Origin: Streptomyces sp. NBC_01428
GTDB taxonomy: Bacteria > Actinomycetota > Actinomycetes > Streptomycetales > Streptomycetaceae
DNA: 64,000 bases
Reading direction: 5' to 3'
Assembly: GCF_036231965.1 (NCBI RefSeq)
Contig: NZ_CP109499.1
Location: 5,394,001 to 5,458,000, forward strand
The notes beneath the pieces are model-generated. The model saw only the letters and a list, made by a program, of their open reading frames with translations, ran no database searches and was not told the DNA's origin. Shown piece after piece: positions 51,743 to 61,883 of the stretch (position 1 is its first letter; each line of letters opens with the position of its first letter). The translations under genes and the position numbers were made by a program.

Positions 51743-53266
51743 TCAGTCCGTCGCGTCCTTGAGGACGGGGAAGCGGCGCGGTGCGACGAACAGCAGGACG
51801 AGGAAGGCGAGGGCGGCGGCCCCCGCGGCGCCGAGGTAGACGGCGTGGACGGCGTCGGCGACCGCGTGCCGCAGATGTCCGGCCGGCGCGCCCGAGTCGA
51901 GGGCCCGGGTCACCGCGTCGAGGTCTCCGGCGCCGCCGAGCCGCGCGGCCAGCACTCCGTTGGCGACGGCGCCGAACAGGGCGGCGCCCAGGGTCTGTCC
52001 GGTCTGGCGGCAGAAGAGGACGGAGGCGGTGGTCGTGCCGCGCTCGGCCCAGCCGACGGTGGACTGGACGCCGATGAGCAGGGGGAGCTGGAAGAGCCCG
52101 AGCGCGCCGCCGAGCAGCAGCATCAGCAGCGCGGGCTGCCACGGCTCACCGGGATAGGGGAGGAAGGGGAAGGCGAGCAGCAGGAGGGTGGCGGTGCCGA
52201 TGCCGAGCATGGCGGTGTTGCGGAAGCCGATCCTGCGGTACACGTGCTGGCTGAGCGCCGCGGACACCGGCCAGCTCAACGTCCATACGGAGAGCACGAA
52301 TCCGGCGGCGACCGGGGCGAGACCGAGGACGGCCTGCGCGTAGGTGGGCAGGAAGACCGTCGGCGCGACCATGAGCAGGCCGAGCGCGCCGAGGGCCAGG
52401 TTGACGGCGGCGATCGTCCGGCGGCGCCACACCCAGCCGGGGATGATCGGCTCCGCCGCGCGCCGCTCGACGGCCACGACGACGCCGACCAGCGCGAGTC
52501 CGGCGCCGAACAGGGCGAGCGAGGGCGCCGACAGCCAGGCCCAGGCGACCCCTCCCTGCACGAGGGCGGTCAGCAGGACGCCGCCGCAGGCGAACACGGC
52601 GAGGGCGCCCGCCCAGTCGACGCGGGGCCGGTGGGCCAGCGGGGCCCGCTGCGGTTCGTGCAGGTGGCGGACGATCAGCCAGAGGGCGACGGCGCCGATC
52701 GGCAGGTTGATGAGGAAGATCCACCGCCAGTCGGCGTACGCGGCGAGGACACCGCCGAGGGCGGGGCCCGCGATCGCCGAGGTCGCCCACACCGTGGACA
52801 ACTTGGCCTGGATCCTGGGGCGTTCCTTCAGCGGGTACAGGTCGGCGGCGAGGGTCTGCACGGTGCCCTGGAGGGCGCCGCCGCCCAGCCCCTGCACGAC
52901 CCGGAAGGCGATGAGCGCGGCCATGTTCCAGGCGGTGGCGCACAGCAGCGAGCCGAGGAGGAAGACGGCCGCGCCCGCGACGAGGACCGGTTTGCGGCCG
53001 AAGGTGTCGGAGAGCTTGCCGTAGACGGGGAGGGTGACCGTGACGGCCAGCAGATAGCCCGAGAACAGCCAGGAGAAGACGGAGAACCCGCCGAGGTCGC
53101 CGACGATCTGCGGTACGGCCGTCGACACGATGGTGGAGTCGAGTGCGGCCAGCCCCATCGCCAGCATGAGCGCGGCGACGACGGCCCGCCGGCGCCGGTC
53201 GTCCGCGCGGTCTCCGACCGGCGGCTTCTGCTGTACGACCGGTATCCCGGTGTCCCCCTCGCCCAC
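51743..53266 (-). CDS. MFS transporter, DHA2 (14-span) family
   Basis: A 507-residue drug:H+ antiporter-type exporter. AALDSTIVSTAVPQIVGDLGG is motif D1, GKLSDTFGRKPVLVAG motif A, and GGALGLFQLPLL lies in a later span. Fourteen hydrophobic segments are visible. GTG 53266 (VGEGDTGIPVVQQ) follows GGGAAGGG; the longer frame upstream is Arg/Pro-rich. Its promoter region is shared with the ABC exporter pair. Substrate unknown. Confidence 0.9.
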   Translation of the reverse strand: MGEGDTGIPVVQQKPPVGDRADDRRRRAVVAALMLAMGLAALDSTIVSTAVPQIVGDLGGFSVFSWLFSGYLLAVTVTLPVYGKLSDTFGRKPVLVAGAAVFLLGSLLCATAWNMAALIAFRVVQGLGGGALQGTVQTLAADLYPLKERPRIQAKLSTVWATSAIAGPALGGVLAAYADWRWIFLINLPIGAVALWLIVRHLHEPQRAPLAHRPRVDWAGALAVFACGGVLLTALVQGGVAWAWLSAPSLALFGAGLALVGVVVAVERRAAEPIIPGWVWRRRTIAAVNLALGALGLLMVAPTVFLPTYAQAVLGLAPVAAGFVLSVWTLSWPVSAALSQHVYRRIGFRNTAMLGIGTATLLLLAFPFLPYPGEPWQPALLMLLLGGALGLFQLPLLIGVQSTVGWAERGTTTASVLFCRQTGQTLGAALFGAVANGVLAARLGGAGDLDAVTRALDSGAPAGHLRHAVADAVHAVYLGAAGAAALAFLVLLFVAPRRFPVLKDATD

Positions 53267-53716
53267 GGGATCCCTTCCCCCTGCATCCGTCTGCCGGGAC
53301 CAGCTTGCCACTTGGGGGCAGGGGCGCGGGAGGGCGTCAGCCGGTGGGCCCGGGGGTGGACGCGACCCCGAGGAGTTGTCCACCGAAGGGTGGAGGTCCC
53401 CTAGGGGGACCTCCTTACTACGGGTCGGGGCGGGTTCGTCCCGGCGGAGGACGAGACGGGCCGGGGTGCTTCCTTAACCTGGCTTTACGTCGTCGGAGGG
53501 CGGGTTCGCCTCGTACGGACCACACCTTGGGGGGTGGGGTTTTCCCCAGCAGAAGACGGGGCCGTGCACCAGCGCGCCCGACCCTCCGCCGGCACCAGAC
53601 TTACGGACGTAGGCAGCGCACCACACGGGGGCAGCGCGAACACCGCCGTCCTTCCCGACCGTTCGAACCTTCGCAGCCCAGCAGCTCGCCCTGCTGGCCG
53701 ACATAGGAGACATACC
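53267..53716. promoter_or_regulatory. Divergent promoter region of the MFS and ABC genes with a palindrome
   Basis: This 450-base gap has no gene. A perfect hairpin (53392-53401 with 53405-53414, GGAGGTCCCC and its complement) lies about 125 bases upstream of the MFS start. It could be a regulator operator. Confidence 0.5.
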
Positions 53717-54505
53717 GTGACATCGGCTGTAACCATTCCCAGGCACGGGGGCACTGGAGGGCGTACGGCCGTTGCCGCGCGAGCGCGGCAGGTCGTCAAG
53801 GCGTACGGGTCGGGGGAGACCCGCGTCGTCGCCCTCGACCACGTCGACGTGGACATCGAGCGGAGCCGCTTCACCGCGATCATGGGCCCCTCGGGGTCCG
53901 GCAAGTCCACGCTGATGCACTGCCTCGCCGGCCTCGACACCGTCACCTCCGGCCAGATCCACCTCGACGAGACCGAGATCACCGGCCTCAAGGACAAGAA
54001 GCTGACGCAGCTGCGCCGGGACCGGATCGGGTTCATCTTCCAGGCGTTCAACCTGCTCCCGACGCTGAACGCGCTGGAGAACATCACGCTCCCGATGGAC
54101 ATCGCGGGCCGCAAGCCCGACAAGGCGTGGCTCGCCCAGGTCGTCGAGACCGTCGGGCTCGCGGACCGCCTCAAGCACCGGCCGAACCAGCTCTCCGGCG
54201 GCCAGCAGCAGCGCGTCGCGGTGGCCCGGGCGCTGGCCGCCCGCCCCGAGATCATCTTCGGTGACGAACCGACCGGAAACCTCGACTCCCGGGCCGGCTC
54301 CGAGGTGCTGGGCTTCCTGCGCCGCTCCGTGGACGACCTCGGCCAGACCATCGTGATGGTCACGCACGACCCGGTGGCCGCCTCGTACGCGGACCGCGTC
54401 CTGTACCTCGCCGACGGCCGGATCGTCGACGAGATGCACCAGCCGACGGCCGACCAGGTCCTCGACCGCATGAAGGACTTCGACTCCCGCGGGCGGACGT
54501 CATGA
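53717..54505 (+). CDS. ABC transporter ATP-binding protein (MacB/LolD type)
   Basis: A 262-residue ATPase. GPSGSGKSTLMHCLAGLDT (Walker A), FQAFNLLPTLNALENI (Q-loop), LSGGQQQRVAVARALA (signature) and IIFGDEPTGNLDS (Walker B) are all present, in the MacB/LolD pattern with an about 20-residue N-terminal extension. GTG 53717 follows TAGGAGA. ATGA overlap with the next gene shows a coupled pair. Confidence 0.95.
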   Translation: MTSAVTIPRHGGTGGRTAVAARARQVVKAYGSGETRVVALDHVDVDIERSRFTAIMGPSGSGKSTLMHCLAGLDTVTSGQIHLDETEITGLKDKKLTQLRRDRIGFIFQAFNLLPTLNALENITLPMDIAGRKPDKAWLAQVVETVGLADRLKHRPNQLSGGQQQRVAVARALAARPEIIFGDEPTGNLDSRAGSEVLGFLRRSVDDLGQTIVMVTHDPVAASYADRVLYLADGRIVDEMHQPTADQVLDRMKDFDSRGRTS

Positions 54506-57066
54506 CCGTCCTCAAGACCTCGATGCGCAACTTCTTCGCGCACAAGGGACGCATGGCGCTCTCCGCCGTGGCCGTCCTGCTCTCGGTGGCCTTCGTCTGC
54601 GGCACCCTGGTGTTCACCGACACCATGAACACGACGTTCGACAAGCTCTTCGCGGTCACCTCCTCCGACGTGACCGTGCTGCCGAAGGCGGCGAAGAGCG
54701 ACGACACCCCGCAGAACGGCAAGCCCGAGTCGGTCCCGGCCGCCGCGCTCGCCCAGGCCAGGCAGGCGGACGGCGTCAAGTCGGCCGAGGGCGCGGTCAG
54801 TTCGATGAACGTGACCGTCGTGAACGGCGACAACAAGAACATGGGCTCCACGACCGGCGCCCCGACCATCGCCGGCAACTGGACGCACAACGACCTGCGG
54901 TCCATGGAGATCACCTCCGGCCACGCCCCGCGCGGACCGACCGAGGTGATGGTCGACGCCGACACCGTCGACAAGCACCACCTGAAGATGGGCGACGAAC
55001 TGCGCACCATCGCCGTCACCGGCGACTTCAAGGCCAGGATCGTCGGTGTCGCCACCTTCAAGGTGACCAACCCCGGTGCCGCCGTCGTCTACTTCGACAC
55101 CGCGACCGCCCAGCGCGAACTCCTCGGCTCCACCGGCCGGTTCACGCAGATCAACGTCACCGCCGCGGCGGGCGTCCCGGACGCGCGCCTCAAGCAGAAC
55201 GTCTCCACCGCGCTCGACGGGTCCTACAAGATCCAGACGCAGAAGGAGAACGCCGACGAGAACCGCGAGGGCGTCGGCGCGTTCATGAACGTCATCAAGT
55301 ACGCCATGCTCGGCTTCGCCGGGATCGCGTTCCTGGTCGGCATCTTCCTCATCATCAACACCTTCTCGATGCTGGTCGCCCAGCGCACCCGCGAGATCGG
55401 CCTGATGCGCGCCATCGGCTCCTCCCGCAAGCAGGTCAACCGCTCCGTCCTGGTCGAGGCGCTGCTCCTCGGCTTCATCGGATCCGTCCTCGGCGTCGCC
55501 GCGGGCGTCGGCCTCGCGGTCGGCCTGATGAAACTCATGTCCTCCATGGGCATGGACCTCTCCACCCGTGACCTGACCGTCAAGGCGGCCACCCCCGTCA
55601 TCGGCATGATCCTCGGCGTCGTCGTCACCGTCCTCGCCGCCTACCTCCCGGCCCGGCGCGCCGGCAAGGTCTCCCCGATGGCCGCGCTGCGCGACGCCGG
55701 AACCCCGGCCGACGGCAGGGCCGGTCTCGTCCGCGGACTGATCGGCCTCGTACTGACCGGCGCCGGAGCGTTCGCCCTGTACCTCGCGGCCACCGCCGAC
55801 AAGGCGAGCGACGGTTCGCTCGTGCTCGGCGCGGGCGTCGTGCTCACCCTGATCGGCTTCGTGATCGTCGGCCCGCTGCTGGCCGGCGGCGTGGTCCGGG
55901 TGATCAGCGCCGTCCTGCTCCGGATGTTCGGCCCGGTCGGCCGGCTCGCCGAACGCAACGCGCTGCGCAACCCGCGCCGCACCGGCGCCACCGGCGCGGC
56001 CCTCATGATCGGCCTGGCCCTGGTCGCCTGCCTCTCGGTGGTCGGCTCGTCCATGGTGGCCTCGGCGACCGACGAGCTCGACAAGTCGGTCGGCGCGGAC
56101 TTCATCGTCCAGGGACAGCAGCGGATCGTCCCGCAGGCCGAGAAGGCCATGCAGGACACCCCCGGCCTCGACCACGTCACCCGCTACAAGGACCTCTCGA
56201 CCACGATGACCTCGCCCGACGGCAAGGCCGAGGACTACGAGATCACCGCGGCGGACCCCTCGTACGCCCAGGACCTGCGGCGCGAGACGACCGCCGGTGA
56301 CCTGTCGGCGGCGTACGGCACGAACGCCATGTCGGTCGGCTCGGAGTACGCCAAGAAGCACCACGTCACGGTCGGCGACACCCTGAGCGTCGCCTTCAAG
56401 GGCGGCTCGACGGCGAAGCTGAAGGTCGCGGCCATCACGGACGACGACGTCGCCATCGACAAGGGCGCCCGCTACACCAGCATCGCGACCATGAAGAAGT
56501 ACGTGCCGGCGAGCAAGATCCCGCCGAACGAGATCATGTTCGCCAAGGCCAAGGAAGGCCAGCAGAAGCAGGCCTACGCGGCCCTGAAGAAGGCCATGGA
56601 GCCGTACCCGCAGTACCAGGTGCGCGACCAGACCGACTACAAGCAGGAACTCAAGGACCAGGTCGGCCAGCTCCTGAACATGGTCTACGGCCTGCTCGGC
56701 CTCGCGATCGTGGTGGCGATCCTCGGCGTCGTCAACACCCTGGCCCTGTCGGTCGTCGAGCGGACCCGCGAGATCGGCTTGATGCGCGCCATCGGCCTCT
56801 CCCGCCGCCAGCTGCGCCGGATGATCCGCCTGGAGTCGGTCGTCATCGCCCTCTTCGGGGCCCTCCTCGGACTGGGGCTCGGCATGAGCTGGGGCGCCAC
56901 CGCCCAGAAGCTCCTCGCCCTGGAGGGTCTGAAGGTCCTGGACATCCCGTGGCCGACGATCATCGGCGTCTTCATCGGATCGGCCTTCGTGGGCCTGTTC
57001 GCCGCCCTGATCCCGGCGTTCCGGGCCGGCCGGATGAACGTCCTGAACGCCATCGCCACCGAATAA
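54502..57066 (+). CDS. ABC transporter permease with FtsX-like domains
   Basis: An 854-residue permease. A first span (GRMALSAVAVLLSVAFVCGTL) precedes a large extracytoplasmic (MacB-PCD-like) domain. Two FtsX modules follow: NTFSMLVAQRTREIGLMRAIGSSRKQV and NTLALSVVERTREIGLMRAIGLSRRQL. There are about 10 spans. ATG 54502 overlaps the ATPase stop. Export of lipid, peptide or drug is inferred from family. A 17-bp terminator follows. Confidence 0.93.
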   Translation: MTVLKTSMRNFFAHKGRMALSAVAVLLSVAFVCGTLVFTDTMNTTFDKLFAVTSSDVTVLPKAAKSDDTPQNGKPESVPAAALAQARQADGVKSAEGAVSSMNVTVVNGDNKNMGSTTGAPTIAGNWTHNDLRSMEITSGHAPRGPTEVMVDADTVDKHHLKMGDELRTIAVTGDFKARIVGVATFKVTNPGAAVVYFDTATAQRELLGSTGRFTQINVTAAAGVPDARLKQNVSTALDGSYKIQTQKENADENREGVGAFMNVIKYAMLGFAGIAFLVGIFLIINTFSMLVAQRTREIGLMRAIGSSRKQVNRSVLVEALLLGFIGSVLGVAAGVGLAVGLMKLMSSMGMDLSTRDLTVKAATPVIGMILGVVVTVLAAYLPARRAGKVSPMAALRDAGTPADGRAGLVRGLIGLVLTGAGAFALYLAATADKASDGSLVLGAGVVLTLIGFVIVGPLLAGGVVRVISAVLLRMFGPVGRLAERNALRNPRRTGATGAALMIGLALVACLSVVGSSMVASATDELDKSVGADFIVQGQQRIVPQAEKAMQDTPGLDHVTRYKDLSTTMTSPDGKAEDYEITAADPSYAQDLRRETTAGDLSAAYGTNAMSVGSEYAKKHHVTVGDTLSVAFKGGSTAKLKVAAITDDDVAIDKGARYTSIATMKKYVPASKIPPNEIMFAKAKEGQQKQAYAALKKAMEPYPQYQVRDQTDYKQELKDQVGQLLNMVYGLLGLAIVVAILGVVNTLALSVVERTREIGLMRAIGLSRRQLRRMIRLESVVIALFGALLGLGLGMSWGATAQKLLALEGLKVLDIPWPTIIGVFIGSAFVGLFAALIPAFRAGRMNVLNAIATE

Positions 57067-57126
57067 CCGGCGATCCCGGCCGGGGACGGCCGCACCGGAC
57101 CACCGCGCACGGGGGTCGCGGCGGAC

Positions 57127-57167
57127 GGGCCCGGTCCGAGGAGCAGCACGCTCCTCGGACCGGGCCC
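57127..57167 (+). terminator. Terminator after the ABC exporter pair
   Basis: A perfect 17-bp stem (57127-57143 with 57151-57167) with a 7-base loop lies 60 bases after the permease stop. The rest of the gap to 57433 has no gene and must hold the mfd promoter. Confidence 0.8.
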
Positions 57168-57433
57168 TCGGCGCGTCCCGGCCCCCGCCTCACCGAACGA
57201 GGCCAGGGGTGCCGTCCGGACGTCCACCCCGGCGAGGCCCGGGTTCCTCGCACGGACGCGGGCCGGGGACACAGGGAAGCGCCCGGCCTCCGCGCCCGTG
57301 CGTCACGCTGGGTGACCGGTCCCACGAGGAACGGCCACGCGCGAGTCGGCGCGGAGTCGTAGGCTGGAGACCCCCGGCCCGTCCCACGTGTCGGGCGCCT
57401 CGCGTTGCCCACTCCCCGGGATGGAAGCCCTTC

Positions 57434-60400
57434 ATGAGCCTGCACGGTCTGCTCGACGCCGTCGTCAAGGACGCCGCCCTCACGGAAGCGGTCAAGGCCG
57501 CCGGCGACGGCAACCGGATGCACGTCGACCTGGTCGGCCCGCCCGCCGCACGCCCCTTCGCCATCGCCGCCCTGGCCCGGGAGGCCGGCCGCACCGTCCT
57601 CGCCGTGACCGCCACGGGCCGCGAGGCCGAGGACCTGGCCGCCGCCCTGCGCACCCTCCTGCCCCCGGAGGGCGTCGTCGACTACCCCTCGTGGGAGACG
57701 CTGCCGCACGAACGGCTCTCGCCCCGCTCGGACACCGTCGGCCGCCGCCTCGCCGTGCTGCGCCGGCTCGCCCACCCGCGCCCCGACGACCCGGAGACCG
57801 GCCCAGTGTCCGTCGTCGTCGCCCCCGTGCGCTCCGTGCTCCAGCCGCAGGTGCAGGGGCTCGGCGACCTGGAGCCCGTCATCCTGCGCACCGGGCACAG
57901 CGCCGACCTGGGCGAGACCGTCGAGGCGCTCGCGGCGGCCGCGTACTCCCGCGTCGAACTCGTCGAGAAGCGCGGCGAGTTCGCCGTCCGCGGCGGCATC
58001 CTCGACGTCTTCCCGCCCACCGAGGAACACCCCCTGCGCGTGGAGTTCTGGGGCGACGACATCGAGGAGATCCGCTACTTCAAGATCGCCGACCAGCGGT
58101 CCCTGGAGGTCGCCGAACACGGCCTGTGGGCGCCGCCCTGCCGCGAACTGCTGCTCACCGACGACGTGCGGCGCCGGGCGGCGGAACTCGCCGAGGCCCA
58201 CCCGGAACTCGGCGAACTCCTCGGCAAGATCGCCGAGGGCATCGCCGTGGAGGGCATGGAGTCCCTCGCCCCCGTCCTCGTCGACGACATGGAACTGCTC
58301 CTCGACGTGCTGCCCGAGGGCTCGATGGCCGTCGTCTGCGACCCCGAGCGGGTCCGCACCCGGGCCGCGGACCTCGTCGCCACCTCGCAGGAGTTCCTCC
58401 AGGCGTCCTGGGCGGCCACCGCGGGTGGCGGCGAGGCACCCATCGACGTCGGCGCCGCCTCCCTGTGGTCCATCGCGGACGTACGGGAGCGGGCGCGCGC
58501 GCTGGACATGATGTGGTGGTCGGTGTCGCCGTTCGCCGCCGACGGGGAACTCGCCGACTTCGCCCCGGGCGCCGCGGGCGACACCCTCAAGCTGGGCATG
58601 CACGCCCCCGAGACCTACCGCGGCGACACCGCCCGCGCACTGGCCGACACCAAGGGCTGGCTGGCCGAGGGCTGGCGCGCCGTCTACGTCACCGAGGCAC
58701 AGGGACCGGCCGCCCGCACCGCCGAGGTCCTGGGCGGCGAGGGCATCGCGGCCCGCCTGGACATCGATCTCACCGAGATCGGCCCCTCCGTCGTGCACGT
58801 GGCGTGCGGCTCCATCGACTACGGCTTCGTCGACGCGGCCCTCCGGCTCGCCGTCCTGACGGAGACCGACCTCTCCGGCCAGAAGGCGGCCGGCAAGGAC
58901 GGCGCCCGGATGCCGGCCCGCCGCCGCAAGACGATCGACCCGCTGACCCTGGAGGCCGGCGACTACATCGTCCACGAACAGCACGGTGTCGGCCGCTACA
59001 TCGAGATGGTCCAGCGCACCGTCCAGAGCGCCACCCGCGAGTACCTGGTCGTGGAGTACGCACCCGCCAAGCGCGGCCAGCCCGGCGACCGCCTCTACAT
59101 CCCCACCGACCAGCTGGAGCAGATCACCAAGTACGTCGGCGGCGAGGCCCCGACCCTGCACCGACTCGGCGGCGCCGACTGGACCAAGACCAAGGCGCGC
59201 GCCAAGAAGGCCGTCAAGGAGATCGCCGCCGACCTGATCAAGCTGTACTCGGCGCGGATGGCCGCCCCCGGGCACGCGTTCGGCGCCGATACCCCCTGGC
59301 AGCGCGAGCTGGAGGACGCCTTCCCGTACGTGGAGACGCCCGACCAGCTCACCACGATCGCCGAGGTCAAGGACGACATGGAGAAGACGGTCCCGATGGA
59401 CCGCCTGATCTGCGGTGACGTCGGCTACGGCAAGACGGAGATCGCGGTCCGCGCCGCGTTCAAGGCGGTCCAGGACGGCAAGCAGGTGGCGGTCCTGGTT
59501 CCCACGACCCTGCTGGTGCAGCAGCACTTCGGCACGTTCTCCGAGCGCTACTCGCAGTTCCCCGTCAACGTCCGCGCCCTGTCCCGCTTCCAGTCCGACA
59601 CCGAGGCGAAGGCGACCCTGGAAGGGCTGCGCGACGGATCGGTCGACGTCGTCATCGGCACCCACCGCCTGTTCTCCTCGGAGACCAAGTTCAAGGACCT
59701 GGGCCTGGTCATCGTCGACGAGGAGCAGCGGTTCGGCGTCGAGCACAAGGAACAGCTGAAGAAGCTCCGCGCGAACGTCGACGTCCTGACGATGTCCGCG
59801 ACGCCGATCCCGCGCACCCTGGAGATGGCGGTCACCGGCATCCGCGAGATGTCGACGATCACCACCCCGCCGGAGGAGCGGCACCCGGTGCTGACCTTCG
59901 TCGGCCCGTACGAGGAGAAGCAGATCGGCGCGGCGGTCCGCCGTGAACTGCTGCGCGAGGGACAGGTCTTCTACATCCACAACCGGGTCGAGTCCATCGA
60001 CCGAGCGGCGGCCCGGCTGCGCGAGATCGTGCCCGAGGCGCGCATCGCGACGGCCCACGGACAGATGTCGGAACAGGCCCTGGAGCAGGTGGTCGTCGAC
60101 TTCTGGGAGAAGAAGTTCGACGTGCTCGTCTCCACGACGATCGTCGAGTCGGGCATCGACATCTCGAACGCGAACACGCTGATCGTGGAGCGCGGCGACA
60201 ACTTCGGTCTCTCGCAGCTGCACCAGCTGCGCGGCCGCGTCGGCCGTGGCCGCGAGCGCGGTTACGCCTACTTCCTGTACCCGCCGGAGAAGCCGCTGAC
60301 GGAGACGGCCCACGAGCGGCTCGCGACGATCGCCCAGCACACCGAGATGGGCGCGGGCATGTACGTGGCGATGAAGGACCTGGAGATCCGCGGCGCGGGC

Positions 60401-60985
60401 AACCTGCTCGGCGGCGAGCAGTCCGGCCACATCGCCGGGGTGGGCTTCGACCTGTACGTCCGCATGGTCGGCGAGGCCGTCGCGGACTACCGCGCCGCGC
60501 TGGACGGCGGGGTGGAGGAGGAGCCGCCGCTGGAGGTCAAGATCGAGCTGCCGGTCGACGCGCACGTCCCGCACGACTACGCGCCGGGCGAGCGGCTGCG
60601 TCTCCAGGCGTACCGGTCCATCGCCTCCGCGAACACCGAGGAGGACGTGAAGGCCGTACGCGAGGAACTCGTCGACCGCTACGGCAAGTTGCCCGAGCCG
60701 GTCGAGAACCTGCTCCTCGTCGCGGGGCTGCGGATGCTGGCGCGGAGCTGCGAGGTCGGGGAGATCGTCCTCCAGGGCAACAACATCCGCTTCGCTCCGG
60801 TGGAGTTGAGGGAGTCCCAGGAGCTGCGTCTCCAGCGGCTCTACCCGGGGACGGTCGTCAAGCAGGCCGCCCACCAGCTCCTGGTCCCCCGCCCGAAGAC
60901 GGCGAAGGTGGGCGGCAAGCCGCTGGTCGGCCGCGAACTCCTCGGCTGGACCGGCGAGTTCCTCGCCACGATCCTCGGGTCGTAG
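57434..60985 (+). CDS. mfd: Transcription-repair coupling factor
   Basis: An 1183-residue DNA translocase that removes stalled RNA polymerase and recruits UvrA. The N-terminal UvrB-like part includes YPSWETLPHERLSP. The RNA polymerase-interacting CarD-like domain has GDYIVHEQHGVGRYIEMV. The translocase has GDVGYGKTEIAVRAAF (Walker A), VDEEQRFGVEHKE (DEEQ box) and TMSATPIPRTLEMA. The TRCF C-terminal domain follows. ATG 57434 (MSLHGLLDAVVKD) is chosen over the longer open frame. Length is normal. Confidence 0.97.
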   Translation: MSLHGLLDAVVKDAALTEAVKAAGDGNRMHVDLVGPPAARPFAIAALAREAGRTVLAVTATGREAEDLAAALRTLLPPEGVVDYPSWETLPHERLSPRSDTVGRRLAVLRRLAHPRPDDPETGPVSVVVAPVRSVLQPQVQGLGDLEPVILRTGHSADLGETVEALAAAAYSRVELVEKRGEFAVRGGILDVFPPTEEHPLRVEFWGDDIEEIRYFKIADQRSLEVAEHGLWAPPCRELLLTDDVRRRAAELAEAHPELGELLGKIAEGIAVEGMESLAPVLVDDMELLLDVLPEGSMAVVCDPERVRTRAADLVATSQEFLQASWAATAGGGEAPIDVGAASLWSIADVRERARALDMMWWSVSPFAADGELADFAPGAAGDTLKLGMHAPETYRGDTARALADTKGWLAEGWRAVYVTEAQGPAARTAEVLGGEGIAARLDIDLTEIGPSVVHVACGSIDYGFVDAALRLAVLTETDLSGQKAAGKDGARMPARRRKTIDPLTLEAGDYIVHEQHGVGRYIEMVQRTVQSATREYLVVEYAPAKRGQPGDRLYIPTDQLEQITKYVGGEAPTLHRLGGADWTKTKARAKKAVKEIAADLIKLYSARMAAPGHAFGADTPWQRELEDAFPYVETPDQLTTIAEVKDDMEKTVPMDRLICGDVGYGKTEIAVRAAFKAVQDGKQVAVLVPTTLLVQQHFGTFSERYSQFPVNVRALSRFQSDTEAKATLEGLRDGSVDVVIGTHRLFSSETKFKDLGLVIVDEEQRFGVEHKEQLKKLRANVDVLTMSATPIPRTLEMAVTGIREMSTITTPPEERHPVLTFVGPYEEKQIGAAVRRELLREGQVFYIHNRVESIDRAAARLREIVPEARIATAHGQMSEQALEQVVVDFWEKKFDVLVSTTIVESGIDISNANTLIVERGDNFGLSQLHQLRGRVGRGRERGYAYFLYPPEKPLTETAHERLATIAQHTEMGAGMYVAMKDLEIRGAGNLLGGEQSGHIAGVGFDLYVRMVGEAVADYRAALDGGVEEEPPLEVKIELPVDAHVPHDYAPGERLRLQAYRSIASANTEEDVKAVREELVDRYGKLPEPVENLLLVAGLRMLARSCEVGEIVLQGNNIRFAPVELRESQELRLQRLYPGTVVKQAAHQLLVPRPKTAKVGGKPLVGRELLGWTGEFLATILGS

Positions 60986-61028
60986 CCCGGCCGCACGGCG
61001 GGAGCCCGGTCGTCTTCGGCGGCCGGGC
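60985..61028 (+). terminator. Probable terminator overlapping the mfd stop
   Basis: GCCCGGCCGC at 60985-60994 pairs with its complement at 61019-61028. The first base of the stem is the last base of the mfd stop. Confidence 0.45.
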
Positions 61029-61050
61029 TTCCGTCGTCCGTAGGCGGGAC

Positions 61051-61208
61051 GCCGTCAGGGACCGGCGGTTCTGCGGCGTCGGCAGGGGTCGGTGGTCCGT
61101 GATGCCGGCAGGGACCGGTGGTCCGCGGCGTCGGCAGGGGTCGGTGGTCCGTGATGCCGACGGGGACCGGTGGTCCGTGGTCCGTGACGCCGTCAGGACC
61201 GGTGGTAC
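61051..61208. repeat. Tandem repeat, 26-bp unit (minisatellite)
   Basis: Imperfect copies lie at 61051-61080, 61081-61106, 61107-61132, 61133-61158, 61159-61191 and 61192-61208. The copies at 61081-61106 and 61133-61158 are identical. The core is GGTCGGTGGTCCGTG. The array lies between mfd and the convergent TetR gene, and no gene is visible in 60986-61275. Confidence 0.75.
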
Positions 61209-61275
61209 TCCGCCACGGCCCCGGCCGGGGCCGTGGCCCCCGTGCCGAGGACGCCGGGCCCGCCCGGGTCCTCGG

Positions 61276-61866
61276 TCAGGGCTGCCGGGGGCGGAACAGC
61301 ATGCCCGTCAGGGCGTGGAACACCTCGTCGGGGTCCTGGTCGCCCACCGGGCCGTCCAGATTGTGGCTGAGCAGGAGCGTGGCGAAGCCGTGGGCCAGTG
61401 ACCAGGCCGCGACCCCGGCGAGCCGGGCGTCCTCCCCCCGGCCCTCGGTGGGGACGTCGGAGACGGCGGCGCGCAGCCGCTCGCCCGCGAGGGTCCTGGC
61501 CGCCGTCAGCTCCAGGTCGTTCCCGCGGAGCAGCTCCGGGGAGAACATGACCTGGAAGTGGGCGGGGTGCTCCCGCGCGAAGCGGACGTAGCGCACGCCG
61601 GCGTCCCGCAGGTCGTCGGCCGTGTCGAGTGCCGCCGCCAGCAGCGCGTAGCCCTCCGCCGCGATCGCCGTGAGCAGTCCGGTGCGGTCCTTGAAGTGGT
61701 GCGCCGGGGCGGCGTGGGAGACACCCGCGCGGCGGGCCAGGTCGCGCAGGCTCAGCGCGGTGGGGCCCTCGGCGCCGATGACGTCGAGCGCGGCACCGAG
61801 GATGGCGCGCCGCAGGTCCCCGTGGTGATAGGGGCGCGCGGAGTCGCTGGGCGGGGCGGGATTCAT
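61276..61866 (-). CDS. TetR family transcriptional regulator
   Basis: A 196-residue regulator. ALSLRDLARRAGVSHAAPAHHF is the HTH; the N-terminus has YHHGDLRRAILGAALDVI, a hallmark of TetR proteins. The ligand domain has FAREHPAHFQVMFSPELL. ATG 61866 is used. It is divergent from the SCO6745-like gene across a duplicated palindromic operator-like site. Confidence 0.9.
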   Translation of the reverse strand: MNPAPPSDSARPYHHGDLRRAILGAALDVIGAEGPTALSLRDLARRAGVSHAAPAHHFKDRTGLLTAIAAEGYALLAAALDTADDLRDAGVRYVRFAREHPAHFQVMFSPELLRGNDLELTAARTLAGERLRAAVSDVPTEGRGEDARLAGVAAWSLAHGFATLLLSHNLDGPVGDQDPDEVFHALTGMLFRPRQP

Positions 61867-61883
61867 GGGCGCCAGCGTACGCG

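Noticed and set aside
56972..60874. 1300-residue leftward open frame opposite mfd
   Set aside because: It runs antisense to a fully conserved mfd and shows only Asp/Leu/Arg low complexity.
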